Part shown: positions 19,205 to 28,791 of the stretch, piece after piece
Layout of the letters: each line of letters begins with the position of its first letter
Position numbering within the stretch: position 1 is the first letter of the stretch
NCBI GenBank assembly: GCA_010672925.1
Contig: JAAHFP010000001.1
Coordinates: 639,250-703,249, forward strand
Reading direction: 5' to 3'
DNA: 64,000 nt
Source: Symploca sp. SIO1C2
Lineage (GTDB): Bacteria; Cyanobacteriota; Cyanobacteriia; Cyanobacteriales; Coleofasciculaceae
Notes under the pieces: generated by a model
What the model was told of the DNA's origin: nothing
What the model saw: only the letters and a program-made list of their open reading frames with translations
Database searches by the model: none
Program-made: the position numbers and the translations under genes

Positions 19205-20338
19205 TCAGATAAGTGAGTTATCTTTGACTAGCTCAGTTTGGTCAGTTGCAATCGCTGACGAGTCTGGGTGTCCATTGTTTCCCGGCTGGTTTGATTGTTG
19301 CACATATTTTTGAAATTGCTTAACAATCACCCGTTGGAGGGCAATAATTGCTGGGTTAATTTCCACATACCGCCGCTGGGGATTAGCAAGATAGGTACAC
19401 TGCTCACTCTCAATCATTTCTGTATCTTGGTCAAGAAATTTCTTCAAAAACCAGTTCCAGATTACCTTAGTTAACAGTGGTCTAAAAATGCTTAGGAACC
19501 ATTGTGGTAGGCGAATTTTGAGAAAGAGTAGGGAAAAAGAGCGCGTACAGGAGAGTCCCACCGGTAACCTCATCAGGTACAAAGAGGAAACTCCTTCGAG
19601 AGAACTGTGATAATGAGGGTAACGATATTGGATGGAAACAGTTTTGGTGGTTACCTGATTACCTTGTTCACTCAGTCCCAAAAATTTCGTCAGCAAACCT
19701 CGATAGGAAACCTGGTAGTCAGCACAAACTTCCCCTTCCCTTTCCCGTAAACTCATCAGGACTGGATCAAACCAACCTTGTAATTCTTTGTGCAGAAACC
19801 CGTGGAATACATCCATAGTGTTTTCATTGCAGATAGAGAAGTGAGCCTGAAAATGACCAGGTATGGGCACCATCAACCAGTCAGGATCTGTAAATTCTGG
19901 AACATCCGGAGGATAGCAGTTTTCTGCCAAGCTAGGATTTCCAGGGAAGATCCAGATGATATTATATTTTTCCTGAATCGGATAGCTACGGGCTTGAGCA
20001 CAGGGAAGTTTTTGTTGGGGGGGTAAGTAGGGAATATCAACCAATTGGCCATCTCCGTTCAAGGCCCAACCGTGATAAGGACATACTAAGTTAGTACCTT
20101 GGACTTCACCTTTGTGCAAAGCTACTCCTTTGTGGGGACAGGCATCCTCTAAGGCGTGGAGGTTATTTGCCTCATCCCGGTAAATAGCAAGCGCTTGTTG
20201 CCAAATCACTATGGGCATGATTTCCCTTGGTTTAAGCTCATTTGCCCAAGCAACGGGATACCAATAATTCGGGTTAATCCCAACTTCTCGGACAGCATTC
20301 CAAACAGTATGACTGGTTAGGGTTGTCGCCAATTCCAT
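19205..20338 (-). CDS. Rieske non-heme iron oxygenase (PaO-type)
   Basis: Protein of 377 residues. The N-terminal Rieske domain holds the 2Fe-2S ligands in CPHKG and CPYHGW (about residues 67-90). The catalytic domain has the mononuclear iron motif ENTMDVFHGFLHKEL, with the paired histidines spaced as in this class. A hydrophobic C-terminal stretch (LFLKIRLPQWFLSIFRPLL) and the length resemble pheophorbide a oxygenase-type proteins of cyanobacteria and chloroplasts, which are membrane-associated. It is the first gene of a same-strand trio with the oxoamine synthase and the GNAT acyltransferase. It may hydroxylate or desaturate a product of theirs. The substrate is unknown. Confidence 0.85.
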   Translation of the reverse strand: MELATTLTSHTVWNAVREVGINPNYWYPVAWANELKPREIMPIVIWQQALAIYRDEANNLHALEDACPHKGVALHKGEVQGTNLVCPYHGWALNGDGQLVDIPYLPPQQKLPCAQARSYPIQEKYNIIWIFPGNPSLAENCYPPDVPEFTDPDWLMVPIPGHFQAHFSICNENTMDVFHGFLHKELQGWFDPVLMSLREREGEVCADYQVSYRGLLTKFLGLSEQGNQVTTKTVSIQYRYPHYHSSLEGVSSLYLMRLPVGLSCTRSFSLLFLKIRLPQWFLSIFRPLLTKVIWNWFLKKFLDQDTEMIESEQCTYLANPQRRYVEINPAIIALQRVIVKQFQKYVQQSNQPGNNGHPDSSAIATDQTELVKDNSLI

Positions 20339-20499
20339 GAAATTTGCCTCTGTTGCGGTGTGTATCTGAAAATATTTAGCCTTTACGCTCTGTTAAGTCA
20401 ATATTTATATCTTGATTCTTGTGGAACTCGCATCAATGTCAGTAAAGTATAGTACTTTGCTTTCGGTAGACAGACCCAAGTGATCGCTCTCTTTCATTC

Positions 20500-20790
20500 C
20501 TCCTCAGATTCCAGCGACACTGCCTCTAACTCCGCTTTCAACTGCTAAATTGTCGGTAGGCTTCCTTGCAAATTTTCCGGGAAAGCATCCTGTAACTGAT
20601 AAGTTAAAACACCAATCCGTATAGCTCAAACTATCTCAATCCAGTGAATTTCTTCTGATGATTCCAAAACTAAATCGTGAGGATTTTTCAGAACAAAACC
20701 GCTATCTTCTTTACTCCGAACAAGCTATAGGAAGACGTTCTTGATAAGCTTTGATTGCTAGAATATAGTCATGGTTGAACAATTCTGTCT
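20500..20790 (-). pseudogene. Decayed remnant of a small conserved protein gene
   Basis: Read on the - strand, one frame gives NHDYILAIKAYQERLPIACSE. After a frame change it reads KNPHDLVLESSEEIHWIEI, stop, IRIGVLTYQLQDAFPENLQG, stop, QLKAELEAVSLESEEE, stop. The segments look like normal protein sequence in order but are broken by at least one frameshift and two stops. I do not recognise the parent family. Confidence 0.4.
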
Positions 20791-20838
20791 GGATTTTATG
20801 CAGTTTATAGAGCAGTTTTGAGCAAACCGTGAAATCCC

Positions 20839-20892
20839 TGTAGAGACCCGCCTGCCGAAGGATGCCCGTAGGATTTTTGGCGCGTCTCTACA
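20839..20892. repeat. Dispersed inverted repeat (TGTAGAGAC / GTCTCTACA)
   Basis: TGTAGAGAC at 20839-20847 and GTCTCTACA at 20884-20892 form a 9-bp perfect stem, extended by GCC/GGC further in. Similar hairpins are common between cyanobacterial genes. A short AGGTGTT heptamer stretch follows at 20931-20953. Confidence 0.6.
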
Positions 20893-21094
20893 ATGTGGGC
20901 ATAGCGGGTATATCGATACCGGATTTGGTATTAGGTGTTAGGTGTTAGGTTAGCAGCCAATTTCAAATGTTTAAGAAAGACAAATAATAAATAACTTGCC
21001 CACCAAAGGACTGCCTTCAATTTTGCGCTCTATTAGTTCAATTGTACTATATAATAAAAGTCAACTTCACCTTAGTAAGTTCTGGAGGTTGAAC

Positions 21095-21484
21095 ATGAGT
21101 AACGTTTCTCAACAACACGGCACATTCAGTTGGTGTGAGTTGATGACAACAGATACAGAAGCAGCAAAAAGTTTCTATACACAACTGTTGGGCTGGAAAC
21201 TCCAAGATATACATATGGAAGGGACAACCTACACTACTATCTCAGCCGAGGAGCACGAAATTGGTGGCATGATGTCGGTATCTGCACCCGCAGTGCAAGG
21301 CAATCCACCTCCCCATTGGGGTGTGTATGTCACAGTGGATGATGTGGATGCATCGGTTAAGAAAGCGGAAGAATTAGGAGCAAGCATCCTGGTGTCGCCG
21401 GTAGATATTCAAGACGTAGGGCGCTTCTCTGTTATACAAGACCCCCAAGGTGCTGTGCTGTCGCTCATCACTTATACCAACTAA
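21095..21484 (+). CDS. VOC-superfamily (glyoxalase/bleomycin-resistance-like) protein
   Basis: Small protein of 129 residues with two beta-alpha-beta-beta-beta modules. The first runs through HGTFSWCELMTTDTEAAKSF. The second runs through PPHWGVYVTVDDVDASVKKA and ends FSVIQDPQGAVLSLI. Metal-site candidates are the Glu of WCEL and the His of PHWGVYV. I use the ATG at 21095, which has TGGAGG 8 bases upstream; the frame is open back to 20996. The catalytic activity cannot be told from the fold. It converges with thiC. Confidence 0.82.
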   Translation: MSNVSQQHGTFSWCELMTTDTEAAKSFYTQLLGWKLQDIHMEGTTYTTISAEEHEIGGMMSVSAPAVQGNPPPHWGVYVTVDDVDASVKKAEELGASILVSPVDIQDVGRFSVIQDPQGAVLSLITYTN

Positions 21485-21547
21485 TTGTGTAGCGATGAAT
21501 CACATTATGGCTTAAATTAAGGATTTTTCTTGAATTGGTGTTGTTTG

Positions 21548-23042
<1,495 letters not shown>

Positions 23043-23167
23043 TTGGTCAGATTATTTTATCGCCACGAATAAAATAGCAACGAATTACTTTAGGAAATTT
23101 TTACTTTTTTGTTGTTGGTTGTTTGTTGTTTGGGAATGTCTCCCCTTTATCTCTTGCCCCCATCCCC

Positions 23168-24865
23168 CTAAGATGCCATTGACTCGAAAACTGGACAGTA
23201 ACCTTCTGGTGTCACCTTAAAACCATACAGAGGAGATGCTTGATTCCAGCAGCGCTGCCCTCTTTGGTGGCGACAGGTACCGCAGCAGTCAATGTTCATC
23301 GGGATCCTACTATTACTACTTTCCTTGAGAAGCTCTCTTTGTGATAACCCTCGCAACACTAACTCTCTTCCTTGCCAGCGGGCTTCTACTAAACCAGTAT
23401 CAGCAAAATCTTGCCACCGGGGGTCAGCAATGATGGTTTCTGGGAGAGTGATATTAACCAATGTATCAAGTTCCGTCAGCTCCCCTTCATAGTTAGTTGC
23501 CGGTGGTGCTGCTGGCTGTACAAATATTTCACCAATCGGCAGCTCTACTAATGTGCCTGTAGCTGGACAATGTAGATGATAGCGATTTTGCAACTCCTCT
23601 AAACCGGTTAAATCAGCTAGATAGGTGGGAGAGCCGTGGAAAAAAATAACATGCTGAGGACGGAGATTGTGAATTAACTGAGTGGTTCCTAAATAATCAC
23701 TATGTTGCGCAAGGGAGTAGGTTTGAACTGCATGGTGCTCAACGTTTTCTGGGCACCTGGAATATCTAGGCTGTTCCGGTAATAGTACCAGCTGAGAACC
23801 CCAATCGGGATGGAAGTAGGTGCTCAAATCAGCAGTTTCATCAGTAATAACAATACAGGGAGATTGACCAATGGTGCGGCGGTTTTCTTCATCCAATCGC
23901 CGTACACGAGGACGCACCCGCTCATCCCAAAATAGGGGTTGATGTCGAGCAAAGTTTTGTACTGAAGTAGGTAAGTGAGGTAATAGTTCTATGTAGATGT
24001 CACAAGCTACAGCAACAGTACCATCTACCCAAATATCTAAGTTACGACCAGTGAATTGGTGATGAGAGCGCAGGAGCATAAGGATTTCCTGCCCTAAACC
24101 CAGGGTAGGTACTGGTAGCAAAACTGACTTATTGGATGCGATCGCTTGCTCTATGATCTCTACCAACTGATTTTCTTGTTGCCGTCGATGAGGATGTCGA
24201 GCAGTACCATAACTACCTTCGACAATCACAATATCTGGATGTGTGCCTCTAAGAGGTTCAATAGACAACCCCTCTACCAACCGCGAGTTAGAAAGGAAGA
24301 AGTCTCCAGTATAAAGTAGTCGATAAGTTCGACGGGGAGCTGTGTAACAGAGTAAGATGGCCGCAGCTCCCGGCAAGTGACCTGCGGGAAATAATTCGAC
24401 AGTCAGTCCATCCCTAATTTCTATTGGTGAGTACCAAGGTAGAGCTTGACAGAATTCGGGAAGCGTTGAGGCTTTTTTCCCTTCTACCACCACCGCTTCT
24501 GAAGCACTATGACCCTGAATTGGTGAATCAGTCATCCTTTCATTAGGCAAGGACAACCAGTTCAGTGGTAATAGGGTTGCTGTTTCTTCACTAGCATAGA
24601 CTGGCAAATTGGGAAAAGCTTGGTGAAGAGCTAAAAGACCCTGAGCATGATCATTATGGGCATGACTACACAAGACTAAATCTGCTGGTGGATACTCTTC
24701 CGCCTGTAGAGGCGTAATATCCGCTAATCCACAATCAAGGAGAATACGGTGTGGACCCATCTGCACCAGGAAACAAACTCCTTCTGCACCCTGACCAACA
24801 CCATATGGAAAGCAAGTTAATTTGTCATCTTCGGTAAAAGATGTCAGGGAGCGTTGATTGCTCAT
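23168..24865 (-). CDS. MBL-fold beta-CASP RNase-like protein with C-terminal cysteine cluster
   Basis: Protein of 565 residues. The metallo-beta-lactamase metal motif HAHNDH has ligands H68, H70, D72 and H73. Further motifs are FPAGHLPGAAAILL, YTGDFFLSNSRLVEG and VEGSYGTARHPHR, followed by a beta-CASP region and the C-terminal HSDYLGTTQLI and VIFFHGSP. The last 45 residues add a cysteine-rich tail (CCGTCRHQRGQRCWN, then YCPVF) that looks like a small metal site. It is probably a cytoplasmic RNA-processing or RNA-decay nuclease. The cysteine tail is an added feature beyond the core family. Confidence 0.85.
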   Translation of the reverse strand: MSNQRSLTSFTEDDKLTCFPYGVGQGAEGVCFLVQMGPHRILLDCGLADITPLQAEEYPPADLVLCSHAHNDHAQGLLALHQAFPNLPVYASEETATLLPLNWLSLPNERMTDSPIQGHSASEAVVVEGKKASTLPEFCQALPWYSPIEIRDGLTVELFPAGHLPGAAAILLCYTAPRRTYRLLYTGDFFLSNSRLVEGLSIEPLRGTHPDIVIVEGSYGTARHPHRRQQENQLVEIIEQAIASNKSVLLPVPTLGLGQEILMLLRSHHQFTGRNLDIWVDGTVAVACDIYIELLPHLPTSVQNFARHQPLFWDERVRPRVRRLDEENRRTIGQSPCIVITDETADLSTYFHPDWGSQLVLLPEQPRYSRCPENVEHHAVQTYSLAQHSDYLGTTQLIHNLRPQHVIFFHGSPTYLADLTGLEELQNRYHLHCPATGTLVELPIGEIFVQPAAPPATNYEGELTELDTLVNITLPETIIADPRWQDFADTGLVEARWQGRELVLRGLSQRELLKESSNSRIPMNIDCCGTCRHQRGQRCWNQASPLYGFKVTPEGYCPVFESMAS

Positions 24866-24925
24866 TGTAATTCGCGTGAGACCACAGGCTTAGAGCTTTT
24901 TATTTAACCTGCCCCACAACAAACG

Positions 24926-25048
24926 TTAGTGGGCAGAACCATTACCGTGGTAATCGTCGGAATCATAAAATCCGTTCTTAGTACCAAAGAATAGGGATAA
25001 TAGGGTGAAAGCAACTGTTAGTCCCACTAAAATTAGTTTTACATCCAT
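24926..25048 (-). CDS. 40-residue single-helix membrane protein (possible NdhP-like)
   Basis: Short gene with a strong Shine-Dalgarno AAAGGAGGTTA about 8 bases before the ATG at 25048. The protein has one helix (VKLILVGLTVAFTLLSLFFG) and a conserved-looking polar tail with NGFYDSDDYHGNGSAH. Size, topology and the tail recall the small cyanobacterial NDH-1 subunit NdhP, but this is from memory and unconfirmed. A longer frame back to 25117 overlaps the GTPase gene and lacks a ribosome site. It lies 62 bases after the GTPase stop and may be co-transcribed. Confidence 0.7.
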   Translation of the reverse strand: MDVKLILVGLTVAFTLLSLFFGTKNGFYDSDDYHGNGSAH

Positions 25049-25110
25049 ATTTCTAATAACCTCCTTTTTAGCCACTTTAGCAGGGAATTTGCTCAATAAT
25101 AAAGGGGTTT

Positions 25111-26667
25111 TTACCAATCTTGTTGATGAGGAGAATTGTTGGGCTCCAATTCTGTCTCTGAGTTATCCGTCAGCGGCTTTACCACTCGTGCGATCGCATC
25201 CTGGACAAAAGCCTTGATAAACTCATCCCGGCGATTCAATTGGAACTGCTTTTGTACTACTTCTGTCATGCCACCATCACCCCAATCTTGATTATGGCGA
25301 AAGTATTCAATAAAGCTTTTGCCAGCAATTCTGGTGAGATAGGCGGCGGTAACACCTTGAATTGCTTTGCCCACTAAATAGGTAGCGACATTGAGTTGGA
25401 GAGCAGCGGAAAGCAGTTGAATGGCTCCTTTGACAATGCCCAAACTTGCCAGGGTTTTCCCTAGGGACAAAGCTAACTCCCTACCTCTCTCCATATTTAG
25501 TTCACAGCCATAGATTCTGCCAATTTCCACCACCATTTGGGCATTGACTGCCGCAGTTGCCAGTAAATCTACTACTGGTAAAGGAGTTACTGCAATCACC
25601 CCTGCTCCAATCCACTGGAAGCGTTCCACTACCTTTTCGGCTTGCCGTCGGCGTTGGTTGTCGATGATTTTTCTGGCTTCTTCTCCTAAACGCTGAGATT
25701 GCAGTAAAATATTATCGGCAACTAAATCTTCTCCTTCAGAGCGTAAAACCGCAGCAAGCCGTCGGATTAAAGGCATAATATCCGGCTCCGGTTCAAAGAT
25801 TTCACCATCTTCGAGCTCCACTGACTCAGGATGGGCTGCGATCGACACCACATCTGAGGCAGCAATAAATCCTCTTACTCGCTGCCGCAATCGTGCGACA
25901 ATCTTCTCCTCATCTGCTTCTGAATAGAGGTCGATTTTATTCAGAATGAGGAGCGATCGCTTGCCAATTTCCGCTAAACGCTGTAAAGGAATATATTCCG
26001 ACTGCCGCAGATCATTATCCACCACAAACAACAGCAAATCCGCTTCCGTTGCCAACTCTCGCGCCATTTGTTCCCGCTGTGTACCAGCAATACCGGCTTC
26101 TAAAATACCCGGTGTATCGGTAATAAGAATTTCGCGATTCAATCCCTTCAACTTCAGGCTGTAAGTTTCCCCCACTTCCGTTGTCCCCATGGGGGCTCCT
26201 ACTTCCCCCACCATTTGTCCTAGCAGAGCATTAATCAGGGAGGTTTTACCCGCTGAACCTGTACCAAAGACTACTACTAATAGTTCACCACGAGCTAAGA
26301 TAGACTCAATCTCTCGCGATCGCGTCAGTAAAGCTTGCCTTGCTACTTCATCCTGAATTTGGGTTACCTGCTGCCTAACAGCTTTGAGGGTTTCTGAAGC
26401 TGCCTCTGCCTTTACTTCTGGGACTCTTGGTGGTAGACGCCGACGCTGTCCTTTCTGAGTGGGTCCTAACAAGCCTGTATAGTAGACAAAGGCAAAGATT
26501 AGTAACCCCAGCAAGGCAATCAGCAACAACAAGAGTAAATTAGCTAAGAGAGGGGCTGTCCAGGAAATTTGAATATACAGCCGGTAAAGAGAATTGATCA
26601 GCCATAGCATTAGCCCCAGAATTAAGCTCAGACCAATAATCAGCGTCAACAGGCGTGGGAGAGGCAT
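25111..26667 (-). CDS. Membrane-associated Era-like GTPase with DUF697-type C-terminus
   Basis: Protein of 518 residues. Two N-terminal helices (about 5-27 and 40-63) anchor it. A cytoplasmic G domain follows, with P-loop GTGSAGKTS (about 135-143), a switch Thr in GAPMGTTEVGET, DTPG (G3) and NKID (G4). The C-terminal third has small hydrophobic helices (VIAVTPLPVVDLLATAAVNA) typical of YcjF/DUF697-type proteins. The function of such GTPases in cyanobacteria is not well defined; membrane or envelope homeostasis is a guess. A GAATGGA heptamer array directly abuts its start codon, leaving no visible ribosome binding site. MLWLINSLYR at residue 20 is a possible alternative start. Confidence 0.85.
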   Translation of the reverse strand: MPLPRLLTLIIGLSLILGLMLWLINSLYRLYIQISWTAPLLANLLLLLLIALLGLLIFAFVYYTGLLGPTQKGQRRRLPPRVPEVKAEAASETLKAVRQQVTQIQDEVARQALLTRSREIESILARGELLVVVFGTGSAGKTSLINALLGQMVGEVGAPMGTTEVGETYSLKLKGLNREILITDTPGILEAGIAGTQREQMARELATEADLLLFVVDNDLRQSEYIPLQRLAEIGKRSLLILNKIDLYSEADEEKIVARLRQRVRGFIAASDVVSIAAHPESVELEDGEIFEPEPDIMPLIRRLAAVLRSEGEDLVADNILLQSQRLGEEARKIIDNQRRRQAEKVVERFQWIGAGVIAVTPLPVVDLLATAAVNAQMVVEIGRIYGCELNMERGRELALSLGKTLASLGIVKGAIQLLSAALQLNVATYLVGKAIQGVTAAYLTRIAGKSFIEYFRHNQDWGDGGMTEVVQKQFQLNRRDEFIKAFVQDAIARVVKPLTDNSETELEPNNSPHQQDW

Positions 26668-26709
26668 GGGGAATGGAGAATGGAGAATGGAGAATGGAGA
26701 ATGGAGAAT
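26668..26709. repeat. Heptamer array (GAATGGA)n at the GTPase start
   Basis: Five units of GAATGGA immediately upstream of the GTPase ATG (- strand), where a Shine-Dalgarno would be expected. Confidence 0.88.
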
Positions 26710-26837
26710 TGAAAATATCTCCCCAAACTTCTCTAGCTCACTACAATTAGTTGATGTTGGTTAGGGAGCTTCAATACTAGCCTACACTCTTTAATGTTGA
26801 GGTAAAGTCTGTAGTTAGGGAAAACTCAGAAAAAATC

Positions 26838-27356
26838 ATGAGCTTGTTCAATACAATTCTTAGTGCCATTGATAATCCTAACCAAACTGCTAGTCCCGGT
26901 CAGTTAGTGGGAATTATCAATACTGTGCAACAGTTAGGTAGCACCTACCAATCCAATCCAGAAGCAGTGCAAACCGCTACTGCTATTGTTGGTAAACATG
27001 TTCGTTCTGCACTCCAGCACAAACGAGATACGGAAGGGGAGCAGCAAGCACAGAATCTTGTCCATCAATACAGCGGCATTAACCCTAGCAATCAAGCAGT
27101 GCAGATGCTCTTCAATAGCCCCCAGATACAGCAAATCGTGCAAGAGATAGCCAGCAGAACTCCTATTCCAGGTGGAGCGATTCAGGCGATGTTACCTGCT
27201 CTAGTTCCCCTAGTGCTGAATCTCTTGGAAACTGGTACTGATCCCCAAAATCCCCAAAACTCCAACTCGGTCCTCAGTAGCTTTTTAGATGCTGATGGAG
27301 ATGGAGATGTAGATATATCTGATGCTATGAAGTTAGCAGGGCGCTATATGAGTTGA
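26838..27356 (+). CDS. DUF937-like protein with C-terminal EF-hand/dockerin-type calcium loop
   Basis: Protein of 172 residues with mostly helical sequence. Its first two thirds (SLFNTILSAIDNPNQTA, then GQLVGIINTVQQLG and ALVPLVLNLLETG) resemble DUF937-type proteins. The end holds one calcium-binding loop DADGDGDVDISD, with aspartates at positions 1, 3, 5, 7, 9 and 12, as in EF-hands and dockerin repeats. There is no signal peptide. The function is unknown. An IS200/IS605-like terminal sequence begins directly at the stop codon. Confidence 0.68.
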   Translation: MSLFNTILSAIDNPNQTASPGQLVGIINTVQQLGSTYQSNPEAVQTATAIVGKHVRSALQHKRDTEGEQQAQNLVHQYSGINPSNQAVQMLFNSPQIQQIVQEIASRTPIPGGAIQAMLPALVPLVLNLLETGTDPQNPQNSNSVLSSFLDADGDGDVDISDAMKLAGRYMS

Positions 27357-27445
27357 CACTCCCCGGCCTTGCACGTGCGAGGATTCTCCGCTCAACGACC
27401 CGAATTGCTACTCCTGGCCGGAACCAAGAACAGTAGAGGTCAGAT
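27354..27445. mobile_element. Possible IS200/IS605-type terminal remnant
   Basis: Right after the DUF937-like stop codon, the sequence GACACTCCCCGGCCTTGCAC is followed by GTGCGAGGATTCTCCGCTCA. It contains the near-palindrome CCTTGCACGTGCGAGG. Similar CTCCCCG...GGATTCT strings mark ends of IS200/IS605 elements in cyanobacteria. No transposase frame is left. This is a pattern-based guess. Confidence 0.35.
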
Positions 27446-27451
27446 TTGGTA

Positions 27452-27483
27452 TAACACCTAATACCTACCACCTACCACCTAAT
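27452..27483. repeat. Heptamer array (CACCTAA family)
   Basis: Four to five units of ACACCTA/CTACCAC type sit directly after the HPt gene stop (- strand) and fill the convergent gap between the DUF937-like and HPt genes. Confidence 0.8.
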
Positions 27484-28443
27484 CTACTGAGTACGAGCCG
27501 CTTGAGCGAGCAACTTAATCAGTTGCCTGAGTTGCTTGTGCTCAAAGGCTTGAACAATTGTCTTAGCAGCAGCTTTGGGCTCCACCGTCAAAGTAATTTG
27601 CTTGAGTCCCTTTCCAGCAACATTAGTCGCAGCAGGTGATGTTTTGCTGATGAGCTGCTGTAAAGTAGGACTTGGAGTAAGTACACAACTTTGGTTTTGT
27701 TGCAGTTGATCGCTGGCTTGCTTGAGTTCCTTAATTACCACCGGTGCTAGGGTTTGATAGGAATTTTGGGGATTTGCGATCGCTTTATTCGAGATTTTGA
27801 CTAACTCTTGCCAAGTTGTGTTTCCTGCATCCAGCCCAAATAACTCCTTACAGTGCTTCTGTAATCCTTGACGAGTTTGTGAGGTTTCTTGTTGTTTAAA
27901 CAGCTGTAGCATCTGCTTAAGGTAGCTTTTTACCTGGGGAGCAAAATGAGGCGGAAGTTGTGGTTGAGCTTGCTGTGGAGTGAGTGAGGGAGTCGATGCT
28001 GTGGTTGACGATTCACCAGAGCCACTCATTAACTGGCTGAGGTAATTCTCTAACTCCACAAAGCAAGGTTCTGCTGCTTGCACTGTTTTCTCGGCTTCCT
28101 CTGGCTGAAGACCGAACGGACTTTGTAGCTTATCTAGTAAATCTTTGAGAGCATCATAACCTCTTAAGAACAAAGTTTCTAGTTTTTGGTCAACACTGAT
28201 GTCATTCTCTTTAAGGACTTTAAAAGAATCCTCTAACTTGTGGGCTGTTTTTTGAAGACTGACAAAGCCAAGCATTGCTGCACCTCCCTTAACAGAATGA
28301 GCAGCGCGAAACATTTCATTTACTCTCTCTGGATCTGTAACTACTGAGCGCAGGTCTAATAGACCTTGCTCAATGGTATCGAGGTGTTCTTTCGCTTCTT
28401 CAATGAAGTAGCCGATAATCTTTTGGTGATTCCCCGCATCCAC
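27484..28443 (-). CDS. Histidine phosphotransfer (HPt) domain protein
   Basis: Protein of 319 residues. The N-terminal HPt four-helix domain spans about residues 5-120 and has the phosphorylated histidine at His49 in FRAAHSVKGGAAMLGF. A Ser/Thr/Pro/Gln-rich linker follows (SSTTASTPSLTPQQAQPQLP). The second half is helical and unassigned, with TLTVEPKAAAKTIVQAFEHK near the end. It lacks kinase and CheW-like domains, so it is a stand-alone phosphorelay element rather than a CheA. A response regulator gene lies about 2 kb upstream on the same strand and is a possible partner. Confidence 0.8.
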   Translation of the reverse strand: MDAGNHQKIIGYFIEEAKEHLDTIEQGLLDLRSVVTDPERVNEMFRAAHSVKGGAAMLGFVSLQKTAHKLEDSFKVLKENDISVDQKLETLFLRGYDALKDLLDKLQSPFGLQPEEAEKTVQAAEPCFVELENYLSQLMSGSGESSTTASTPSLTPQQAQPQLPPHFAPQVKSYLKQMLQLFKQQETSQTRQGLQKHCKELFGLDAGNTTWQELVKISNKAIANPQNSYQTLAPVVIKELKQASDQLQQNQSCVLTPSPTLQQLISKTSPAATNVAGKGLKQITLTVEPKAAAKTIVQAFEHKQLRQLIKLLAQAARTQ

Positions 28444-28791
28444 AGCACTTTTCCTTAATCAATCAAATTTTGTCTACTCAGCAACTTAAGAGTCTACACC
28501 AGTTGATGGTAGCTCTGATGGAAAATCTAGCATGGGCACTGCCAAATCTACTTTTTTAGGATACATGAATTAACTCATTCCTACCTTAAGAGAGAGCGGA
28601 AGGCCACCAATCGACTTTACCCGATGAGGGTTTTTTACTTACAGGTAACACTTGTCCTTAGTGACTTACTCCCCATCTTCGAGTCCCCGCGTCTGGAGGG
28701 TCTGGAGAGTCCGGAGTATCTGGAGTATCGGTACTAATCCCCTATGGAAATGCCGCAACAACTTACTCTGCCCTAGGGTGTAACTCCTACT
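28444..28791. other. Gap with degenerate nonamer repeats
   Basis: No gene is visible. At 28690-28731 there are four to five 9-base units of the form TCTGGAGNN (TCTGGAGGG, TCTGGAGAG, TCCGGAGTA, TCTGGAGTA). The rest holds nothing I can name, though it must include the promoter of the HPt gene next to 28443. Confidence 0.5.
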
